DNA of 64,000 nucleotides from Branchiostoma lanceolatum. Its lineage: Eukaryota > Chordata > Leptocardii > Amphioxiformes > Branchiostomatidae. The stretch is taken from contig NC_089729.1 of assembly GCF_035083965.1 (NCBI RefSeq), forward strand, positions 15,116,964 to 15,180,963, given 5' to 3'. The position numbers and the translations under genes are program-made. How positions within the stretch are numbered: position 1 is the stretch's first letter; each line of letters begins with the position of its first letter. The notes under the pieces were generated by a model, which was given only the letters and a program-made list of their open reading frames with translations, ran no database searches and had not been told where the DNA came from. Shown one piece after another: positions 48,144 to 60,100 of this stretch.

Positions 48144-51100
48144 GTTTGTTTGTTTGTTTGTTACAGCATGAAGCATTCTGAAGTAATGTTGAACTTGATT
48201 TTCCTACACAAAAATCAAATTTTTCACTGCATTTTTTACATGAAATGAGCAATCCACTGTTTCTGTGATATCATGTTAATATACAGGTAGAGCACATGAC
48301 TCAGTGAGCAGTTAATCATAAATTGTAGAAAAGTTTGACAGTACTATCGAAAAGTCCAACTTTTGTGCTGGAAATTACAGTTCCACTTTGCTTCAAAATG
48401 CTTTCTTCCAAGTTCGAACACAGATGAACTTTCAAGGCTTTTAAGCTTTCATTGGGAACCAGAAACTCAACATAGGACCCCCACTCAGTGTTATTCCCTG
48501 AGCATCAGATTTTATTCTGGCTTGTATGCCCGTCCTGTGGTATCATTTTTGACAATCCAACTTCTTTTGTCAAGATGACAGAATGGCCATGATCTATGTT
48601 AAACTTTGTCATTATAAAGCAAGATTTCCTAAAAAAAACAAAAGACTGAAACTAAGGAAAATTTGTAATAGTGACGGTCCATATATTACTTGTTTGTGGC
48701 CATACAAATATTCATAGTGATCAATGGCATGTTGTTGTTTTTCCCAGTTCAAGAGCATTGTGTGCCTGGTGGAATCCTTCAAACTCATGGCAGTCAACCG
48801 GCTATACAGGAAGTACCATCCAAACCTTCATGTTAAAGGGATTGCCAAAGCTTGGTAAGATTGTCAATCAATTCTATTTTCTTCCCAAACATTCTTTGAA
48901 ATACATGCATTGCCAATTTCTTTTTTGATGTGATGTTCACTCTTAAGATAGTAATGATTAAGATAGTAATGATTTATTTAAGAAAATTTGTTTTATATAT
49001 GTCATGCAAGATAGTGATTCAATGTCATTTGGAGTTTACTTTGAACTTTGAAATTTTAGCAAGACATTGTGTTCTAAGATAAGACCTTTAGTACCTCTAC
49101 AGGACATATTAAGAAACTTATTTCAAAACTGCAGACCAAATACCAATCGCGGTTCATCAATCTTAAAGTTTGGTCAGCTTTTATATCAAAAAAATCTAGG
49201 ACTAAGATTTCTTGCATGGCATTTTTGCCGGCCAGACAAAATTTGCAATTTGATTACATTAAATGTTTCTGATCATCAAAAACTCTCAGACTGCTTGTTT
49301 CACAAGAAGTATTTCAAATATTGACATCTTGTGATACAAAACCCATCTTTATTGGAGCCTTGATTATATGTATCTTTCACAGGTGGCACTATGCTTACAA
49401 TGCCACAGTCCATGAACACATCAGACCTTACTCCTGGGAGAATATCAAAGCTTACAGGTATTTTTCCATTGATTTATTATGTTTTTCCCACACAGTGGAT
49501 GGTATAGTGAAACAGGTGTTCCATGTCAAGGTCACTTTTTCAAGGCCAACGACTCAATCATAGCAATGACTTGATTAAACAAGCTACTGTACAGTCACAT
49601 CACTTATTATGAATAGGCTCCACATTTACAAGTGCAATCAAACCTGTACAAGTGACCACCTCTACATACATGTAAGGACCCCCAGTCAAATGTGACCACT
49701 GTTTGGTAGTCCATTAGATGATTTCATTCAGATACATCAAGTATCCTGTCTATAGTGACCACCTATCCACATTGACCAAATTTTATCTGTTCCCTGAGTG
49801 CAGTTTAGACTGTACATTAAATCCATTATTTTACTGTGTACAAATACAGGGCCAAGTAAAAAAGTGGTGTCTGAAAAGTAGTTAATGAAAATTTTCAATC
49901 AAATGTACATTTTTTTGTACAATGAATGTCACTTTGCATACCTTTAATCATCCATTCTCCTTTTTGCAAACACTTAAAGAAGGCTTTTTCAATAACAATA
50001 GACACATTTAGATTTCCATATTACATGGTCATAATCCAATAAACCAATCCTATATTGTCTTCCAGACTAAAGTTTAAGAGGTACCTGGTTCTGTACAAGG
50101 AGAAGCTGGAAGAGACGGAAGACGTGGCTGCCATCTCAGGGGTCCTCGAGGAGTTAGAGTCAGACCTGAATCTCACCAGCATCCTTGTAGCTAGACAGCA
50201 GGCCAAACTACAGGTAAATCCATAAAAACGTATCTTATACAGTAGATAGCAATGACATTCTTTGGAAAACTTGTAAATTTACAAGTTTTCCAAAGAATGT
50301 CATTCCTAAAATATAATACTGTATTCATATGAATTTAAGACTTTTTACTTAAAAGTAAAAGTCTTAAATTCATATGACTACAGTATCATATTTTAGGACA
50401 TTCCAAGTTTCGAGATAGAGTTAGGAAACTATAATTTTACATTGAATTTCATTTTGTTCCAGTTTGTTAAAAAGGAGGAAGTGAAGCCCAAGAAGACGAA
50501 ACCCACAGGAGGAGGAGGTTGGTTTTGGGGCTGGTTTTCTGAGAGTGTCTTAGAAGAAGAGGTGGAAGAGAGAGAGTCTGGTAAGACACGAATTCATCAC
50601 ATTGAGTGAGCTAACACCCCCTTTCACTAGAGACTGCTAAGCAACTGAAACATACATGTACTGTTAGATAAAGAACATGGAGAACAATTTTGTTCAATTT
50701 TGAGTGTTTTGTTGTCTTTCAAGTCCTACTTGAACATCATGCACCATATCTATAAAAACAAGGGTCACACAAAAATAATTATGGTCGCTCAGCAGTTGTC
50801 TAGTGGAATGGGGGCCTAATTGAGTTTTGTACTGATACAACAACCTTCTTCAGAAATGATGACCCACAAATCTTTGTCATGTGACATTGTGATTTCAGTG
50901 ATGGGTCAAAGGTGTCTGGAAGTCTGCACTTTATTTCAATTTGTTGATAGAATGAGTTGTTTGTTCTGTAATTTTGTGTAATATGATCGTCATAAAATCT
51001 TTTAATTCCCATCACGTTTATCATGTAAACTTGATATGGAAAGAAATTATTGGTTATCTAAATTTTTTTTAAACTAAATAGACATTAAAGCTTCAATTTT

Positions 51101-54100
51101 TTTCCACGACAGATTTCCTTTCCAAGCTGACAGAGGAAGAGAAGAAGAAGCTGTATGAAGGTATCGGCTACAGTGAAGATGATATTCTACCTGACAAACC
51201 AAAGGAGGTTGGTTTTGGTCGTTTCTGCTTTGAATCATTTCTCTGTGTTAAGAAATTATAATTAAAGGGCTAACATTTTGGACATAATTCATCGTGATTG
51301 ACCTTCACATCTAATTCAGTTTTAGGGAAATTTGGTATGGGACATTTGGTTTTGATCCATTTGAATTTAACAGCATTGTCATTTTAACGGTTGCTTTTAA
51401 CTGAAACATTTCTATTTTTGCTCCCACAGTATGTTGAAAACCGCTTCAACTTCTCCTTAAAGAGCTGCTGTTTCAAACTCAGGAACCATGGGTAAGATTG
51501 TATCACTCGTTTTCAATTATGAATATGAGCGATTAGTAAAAAGCTATGACCAGTCAGTGTTTGAGATATATCATGCATTGCAAAGCAAAACAAAAACAAT
51601 ACCTCACTGTGAATTAGTAGCCTCTTCCATTGACTTCCTGACCTGGGCAGTCTGTCAGCTGCCAGCCATGGTTGATAAATGACTGTCACTCCCAGAACTC
51701 TGACCTTTTGCCCTTCACCTCCTGTCACTCTGTAGTGAGACATGCATATGGAAATAAATGCTGAGGAAACACAGGCAATCAAACAGACAAACAGACACAC
51801 CGAAAATGATACCTCCGTACACACATACATGTACTAGGAGGTAGAAAGTACAAAGGAAGAAGGTTAATTGAAGACTTTGTTCTGTTTGCAGGATGGATCT
51901 TGTGAATTCCAAACTGGAGGAGGTATTTGCCATGTTTGAACAAAGGCCTTCAGCTGAAGCCTTTAGGTAAGACTGTCATCTTCCTAGAATTCTGTTACCT
52001 AAAAAGATCAAAATGATCAGTGTTTGACATTTTGGCAATAAAAGCAGACACATAAAATAGTTACTTTGATAGTCATATAAATTGTGAGCTTTAATAGCTT
52101 TATAAGTACAAAATCTACACTCCCTAACCTTGGAAGTTGCTTCCCTCTCTGAAAATGTTATTGTGTTTTTCAGGTTCAGCCTGTCTACTGAAAACCTGAT
52201 GGCAGAAGGTGTGAAACAAGATGACAACAGTGCGACCGTCATCGTCAAACCGGACATAGCGTACAAAGGTAATACTACATTCTCTGACTTTTTTATTCAA
52301 TACTTTTCAGCAAAAATCAGCAGAGTAGAAGATAAAAGAAGGATGCCCATACCATCAATGTGTTGTTGTTTTTTAAATTTTTGCTGGCACAATTTAGAGC
52401 AATGTTTGTTTCACACATTTTGATGTGTACTTGGTGGTTTTATAGTTTCTTATAGAGTGCGTACTAAAGAGTTAACTTGCCATGTTTGAAACAATTAACT
52501 AAATAGATTTTGCTTCAATGACATGTACTGGTAACAGATAAAGATAATTATTTCATCAACAGCAGAAACCTTTGGAAAAATGACTTTAAACAGATATTGA
52601 TATGAAATTATCTTGTATCTGATTTGAAGCTGAAACTGAGAATATGACATTCCAGATGCTGCAATTTTGTTTGTAGAGGTCACAAATTTTTATCATATGT
52701 CGCATGAAAAGGGAAAATTGACCAGAAATTCACAAAGTTGGCTTAATTTCCTCGTGCAATTCTATGCAGTCCATTATTTGAGATACACACTTAAAATCAT
52801 CTTGGATGTTAAGTAAACCTTCCTGAATTGCTGCTCCTCTCCTCAAGCTGAAGCTCCCAGTGACAAAGAGCAGAAGCATGTTCACTTTGACGACTTGAAG
52901 GAAGATCTCATTCGGTACTTGCGAGAAGCGAGTGTTGTTAAGACATGGAAGCCCAAAGATCTGGGTATACCTAACTGTCAGTCTCTGGTGATATATGATT
53001 GGAGGAGAAGGTTGCTTTGCTTAGTACTCTATATGGTGAAAAGGGTTAAAACTTTGCAGGGGCATAATTAGCAAAGAGGCACTTATCCTGACACCCTGCC
53101 TTTGCTGTTCGTAAGCTTATCAAGGCAGAGCTTTTCTGGCACCTTTGCAGCAGAGCTTTATTTTTGACAATGCCTCAGGGTTGGGGCCAATTAGTACATC
53201 AAATTTACGCTGCCTTTATGTGAGACGATTGCTATCTAATTGAACTGCTCCATTTATACATGTATATGTTGCAGGTTTCCTCAGGTGGTGGTACTTTCTG
53301 GGATTTAGAGAAATTCAGTACTGTGTACATCAGCTTTTATGATTGATGATGCTTAACATATGTACTAAGTGTCTGTAAGTCTTACTTGTTTCATTTGTTA
53401 CTAGGTCCGGATGAAAAGCTGTTTAGTGCAGAGGTTGAAATGAACCCTCTGTACACCACAGCAGACTCTGCAATTAGAGTGGCTGTTCAACCAGTCAAGA
53501 TACTCTACGATGCTGTAAGTGGAATTCTGGGCCTTCTGACCTTATTCGTTTTCTGTTTAACTTAAACCTTCTCCCTGCTACTTAACCCAATATCCAGTAG
53601 ATGATTGCTTGCCAAATGGCTACTTCAGCAGTATAATCATGGTTAATGAAATACAGGATACATGAAACAAGAATGCATGTAAGATATGCAAGTTCAGTGG
53701 CTATGGTAATGATTACTTGATTAATGCATTGAAGTAAGAGAGGCAATTGATGATAATTATGATGATTTGATGTTTTCTTTTTCACTTTGTCTTTACAGGT
53801 GACAGTTGCAGAAACTGTACATTTCTTCTCCATGTCCAGCAGCAGTTTCGAAGAGTAGGTCCTGATGTAGTTTTTTTGCAAAAAGAAAGTGTCTTACTCA
53901 GACAATAGAGACAATTCTGAAGTAAAGAAATGCACCAGATCATACATGTTTTTTTTTTTGGTTAAATAAGAAAGTGTCTGACTCAGGCAATAGAGACAAT
54001 TCTGAAGTAAAGAAAAGCACCAGATCATACAAGTGGACTAGTGTCTCAAGTTTTCCATTGTTCTCTGTCCCTCTTTTTCATTGCAGCCATATATAAAGTA

Positions 54101-57100
54101 AAGAGCTAAGATACGATTTACAATCTCTAGGGTTTCAGCACTAAGGACAGCACTGTTTTTCTACAGGATGTATGATATACTTTAATATGTTTCTGTATCT
54201 CTCCAGGTTAAAGAATGCAGCCAACAGGCAGTTAGCAAAGCTGGCTCAAGTTGGCCGCCTCAGTGTTCAACATGCTATCGAAAAACACAAGGTGGGAGCA
54301 TTTACAATGGTTTTCTTAGATGTTTTTAATATCGTCCTATTGAATTATACTTGAAAATGTTTTGGAAGTTACATGTATTTTTGCCACATGCATTCTTGTT
54401 GATTTGTTTAAATTTAGGTTTTGAACAGAGAATTAGATTTTTTCTTTAAGATTCCGTTACAATAAGTTGGCTTTAGATGTAAAGGAAATGTCTGTAATCC
54501 TTCAGACTTCAAGTAACGTTCAAGGTTTTTAAAGCTTTCCTCTATCTTGCAGACCCTGAATGTAAATATCAACTTGAAGGCACCTTACATCATTATCCCT
54601 GAGGGTGGAAGCTTCTCAAGGTATGTGAACAGATGTCTAGACTTGATCACTAATTTTTTCTTACCTTCGCTATGAGGGTCATGTTTTGGATTCTGTTCAT
54701 TTGTATGTGACAGTGTTTTTTTTCATCATAACTGCAGAAACTGTAGATGGAACTTTTTGATATTTGGTATGTGGGTAGGGTTTGGGAAAACAAAGCACAT
54801 TTTACAATAATGGGCCTTCTAGCAGCTTTCTACAGTACTGCACCTTCTGGGTGTGATGCCTTGTGTTCTGGACTTTTTCATGGTTGTGGTTTTTGAGTGG
54901 TAGATGGATTTTGTACTCGTTGCAGAGGGTTAGGATTAGGGTTAAGATTTGCAAGATTATCTTCTGGTCCAATCCTTGTGAGATCTGTGTGATAAATGTA
55001 ACCATCTCAAAGTCTCTTTTGTCATTCTTTTGATACAGTGACAGTCGTCTTTTGATGGCTGATCTTGGCAGCCTACAGATCAACAGTGACCTCCAGCCAG
55101 ATGATGTGGTACTGCAGGTTAGTGCCCTCTAATGAATCCTAACATAACTGCAGCTTATGAATGCACTATTGGAATGCTACATGATTGTATTTCTTTCAAT
55201 GGGTCTTTTGAAAACAACAGAACTTGCCTTTAATGCAGGGGGCGACCATGAGTGAATTGGTTCAACGTCTCTATGACCGCTTCAACATCGACATCAGCAA
55301 CATTCAACTGCTCTTTCTAAAACCAGGTATGTTTGCCTATTATTGCAAATTGATAAAAGCATGACCATACAAAAATTTCTACTAATGATGATCCCTTTTT
55401 TTATAGAATGTGGTTGTTTTAATCTGGAACAATGACCTTGTCTTAACCTAGGAAAAGTGTATAGTATAGGATTTTGAGGCACCTAGCATCTTCCTCCAGA
55501 ACTGCAATTGTTTGTGTGTAATTATTTCAAACAGGTGTTGATATAGAAGAGGCTCGACAGGAGGAAGACTCTCCACATCATATACTCCCCAAGATGGGTC
55601 TCCAACTGTCCCTGTACAACAGCATCAATCCTCAGTACAGGGCACAGCCACAGTAGGTTTTTGTTGTTTTCTGTCAAACTGTTGTCTAATGTAGCATTAA
55701 TGCCGCACTACGCGCTCCTTAGCAGAGCACATTGGGCGCATTAATGCTGGATTTCCTCTGCTCCCTTTGGAACAGAGCATTAATGCCAGCATACGCCCAT
55801 GTCCATTAATCATCAGTCTTCTTTGACTGAAGGGGAAGTGGAAGGCATGGCTGCTAGGACATTGAGGGACTGCAATTTGGACAGCCATAATTACCATGAA
55901 ATTACCATGGCAGTGTGCACTAACCAAGCATTAGTGCTGCATATGTATTTCTGGCATTAATGCTACATTAGACAACAGTTTGGCAAGGGCGGCAATATTT
56001 TGAAACAAGATTATTTTTCTGCATTTTTCAAATCATCTAACTTACAGTTTTATTTACAAACTTGGTGAAATTTCAATTTCATTAGCTGCTATATCAAGCT
56101 CCCTGCAGTTTCAGATAATCTTAAAGTCATGTTTTGCCCAGTCAGATTTCCTTGGCAAAACTTGTTTTACATTGAAGAATTCTTTACGTTTGATACGTTC
56201 TTTCCTATATCTAATATCATGTTGAAATAATTTGATGCTACATTGTCACTTTTCCAGGCAAAAGATGGAAGCCCTGCTACCATCTTTGAAGTTGAACATC
56301 TCAGAGACCAACATCTTTGCTTTGCTCCAGGTAAGGCCCCTTTCTTATACGCTTCTTCCCCATACAGTCAAACCTGCCTAGGGGACCACCTTTTCAACGC
56401 GACCACCTGGCCATGGCGACTGCTTTTTCTCGGTCCCGAAAATTTTCCCCATAGGCACAAGCACTAAGCTGCCTGCCCAAGGCAACCACCCGTCCAACGC
56501 GACCGCGACCGCCACGAATTGGGACCGCAAAGAGCACAATCCCTGGCCATGGCGGCCGCCTCATTTCCAAGCGTGTGGTTACATCGGATCATTTTGCTGT
56601 CGGATTTCAAGGAAATGTTTTCAAGACTTTGAAGGACAAAAATAAGAACAAAAATATATGGAATAGCAATGTTATAGCATCGATTCCTCCATGAAGTGTT
56701 TTAATAAAACGTTCCCCCTATAAACATTGTAAAGACAAATGTTTGTGATGTTGTTGTGCCTATCGTAATCTTATAGTTTACCGCAAACTCAGTTCGGTTT
56801 AAACTCAATTTTCAAAACGAATACGTAGTGCATGGCGTCAAAAAGTCAGATGCCACAGAAATTACTATCTATTTCTTGTATTTTCAACAAAAATGTATCT
56901 GTGTCTTATTAAATTCCGCCGAAAAATGACTTCGCGACGGGCAAAACATCGGGCGAGAAAAAATGTTGTTCCTTGGTCCCGACGCCATCTTGGTTTTGGC
57001 ACGGCCCGGATTTGGCGTACCGCTGACCTTTCTAAAACACGATGCTTTTGTGTATGAACATTTACGAATACTCTAGTTATTGATGAAAATGAATATTCTT

Positions 57101-60100
57101 GTTTTCTTTTTATTTTCATGAATCTCACAAACCTTTATTTGACGCTGTGCGATCTGCTGCACTGACTTACCTTTCGGATGCGGTCGCACAGAGCTTGGCG
57201 GCGCGGCGCAACGAAATCACACCGTTCCGTCTTCATCTTTAGTTGTCAGATCGACAACTTTTTGACCCTTTTATCCAGCGGTCGGCGCCCCAAAAAAGGC
57301 TGGGGCCAGCAGGTGTTTCTAGGGATTTGTCTAAGGCCTTAATTTTTGATGATGTGCGTGTGTGTGTGCACTATTTAATGTAACGTGTGAATGCGGGAGG
57401 GCGCTGCCGGATCATCGAGGCAACCATTGTTTTGTAGTCAAAATTATGACGAAAATTTGTACACGATGTAGCGGTATACAATTATTGCAACGATAACGGA
57501 AAATGTAATTTTTGTAGGATCTTTCTGTCAACCAGAATTGAACCTGGTGGGGGTCATGCTGTCTAAATTCACATAATTTTCCATCCATTTTCGTACTGTA
57601 TTTTAAAATCTCAACCTGGAAACATGTGAGTGGAATCCTCTTCATGGCGACCACCTGTCCATCGCGACCGTTTTTGCTCGGTCCGCCGGGTGGTCGCCTT
57701 GGGCAGGTTTGACTGTACTTTGCTCCTGACCACTCTCTAAACGAGGTAAGTGTGAAATTAGGAGTAGCCTGGCACCAATCTTATTCCAGCTCCATTTTGC
57801 TCTTCTGATTGCATCCAAGCAGAATATGACTTTCCCAACATTGATTTTTTTCCAAATTTATAGTCATATGGCACATACAACTTTTAAATACTAGGCAATG
57901 TTGCCAACCAACTCTCAACCACAGATGACCTTGCTCACAACAAACTCTCAACCATGGTCTGTAGAAGGTTGAGAGGCCATAGTCAGCTATGTGTGCATAC
58001 ATCGTATTATAACAAGTTTATGTCTCAGCAAATTAAGGACCCAAATATGGAATTTTTGGATATCATCATACAAAATTTGGCTGTTTTCTGACAGCAAACA
58101 ATGCCATATACAGCCTTTTTCATAATGATAGTACATTACGTTTTATCTTGTCATTGCTTCCAGTTCCTGAACACCTTCCCATCCCTGGCAGAGTCTGTAC
58201 TTAGTGTGGATGAAGTTGATTCCACTGAGGTTACTAGCAGTGCGCATGTGATGGTGAGGCCACCTATCAATTTGTCTTAGAATTGCAATGTATTGCTTGC
58301 AAAAAAAACACAACATTGTTGTCTGATGTCAACAAGTAACTGTGACTGTAATATTTTGACACTGATAGATGCATTTAGCAATGCCTCCATAGCTACTTTT
58401 TCACCTATCAAAAACATAATATTTACACTTAAAAAAAACATTTTTAGAGTTTTGACTGTAACAATGAAGCTTGTTTATCAATTATGTGTTGGTCTTTTAT
58501 GCTTATAATTTTCTAGGACTATCTTGAGGTAGTATAATGAGTGGCTAATTTTTCACCTATTGTTAAAGATTTTGAAAAAAAGTAATTTTAGGAATTTTCA
58601 ACCTATCACAATTGAGCTTTTTCATATCAATTATGGTGGTTTATTATGCTTAATGATCTTTATAGGACTATCGTGAGGTAGTTAGTGACGAGACAGTGAA
58701 GCAACTGCGAGCCATTAGACGGGCCTTGAACCAAGGACCAGTAGACGAGGAGAACATTGTTAAGGTTACAGAGGAAAGTGTGGAAGCTGTGGAGGTTGGA
58801 GCTGCTCCTCAACCACCCATCCTGGAAGGTATTATAACTGTATTCATTATCTTATCTTAGAAATGAAATGTATTAGGTAAGGTAAAGAACAACTTATAGC
58901 GCGACTTTTGTAGCAGGTACAAAGTATGGCAACAACTGCAGTAAACATAGAACAAGACATAAGTATGGAATAAAACTGTTCACTAAAATGACTATCTTAG
59001 GTTTTACATGTAAGTTGGGCTAATTTTGAGTATCATTATTTTTTCTAATAACAAAACAATCTTTTACATATTTACCTATTTTAACACTGGATGAGCTGTT
59101 GCATCTAAATGTATAATCAAATCTTTCTGTGGCATTGGGTGTCTTAAAATCTGAAGTATAGATGAAGGTCCCATAGCCTTTTTGAGGCTGTAAGAGGAGT
59201 GGGTTTGTATTAACTACTGTATGTCTAGGGCATGGTATTGAAAGGCAGAGCCCAGCCCTCTCCTTTCACCACCTTTCATTTTCTCAACCAAAGTCAGGTA
59301 CCCATTTTACACATGGGTGGAGTGATGAAAGTTGTGTGAAGTACCTTTCCCATTAGGACACAGCATCTAGCTAAAAATGACAGGAATCGAACACATGACC
59401 TCTTGATCTCGTGTCCATTAGCCTAGCCACTCGGTCATTGGATAACACAAATGAAACACAGATTGTTTTCTTTCTCGGAAATTTGCAACATTGCATGCTG
59501 TAACAAAAGTTCCATGATAGCTGTGTCAGTGCCATGTTAAGTAGATACCTATGTCCCCCCCCCCCCCAAAAAAAATGTATAGAAGAGTACAGAATTTACT
59601 ATAATCATCATCATCCACTGGTTTCTGCATCTGCAGTCGTGGAAATTTTCTGCATTTGCAGTCCTCTAAAAACTATAATTATATGAGGTTTTAGGGTTGA
59701 AGAGTTTAAGAATTCACCAATGTTTTGTACATTCTGTTTAACATTTCTTTTGTTGTCTATCTAAACGATCCCTAGCATCAGCACCAGAGAAGTTCTTCTC
59801 AGCATCAGAGCATTCTGATGAGGATATTACCATTTGGTCAAGGTAGGTTTATTGCAGTATCCGTGACAAGTTATTTTGTCACTCAACAATTTGTTGTATC
59901 AGACTGTATCTTTGTGTCAAACTTACAGAAAAATTGCAGAAAATTCAAAAAACAAAGATAAAGTTACAGAAATTTTGAGCTTGAAGATTATGTACAAGCA
60001 AGCTGTACATACATGTATCATCAGCAAGATATTTGTTGCTGTACAACATGTTGTTAAAGAAACTAGTTTTCCATTGTTTCTTCCAGATCCAAGTCCTTGC

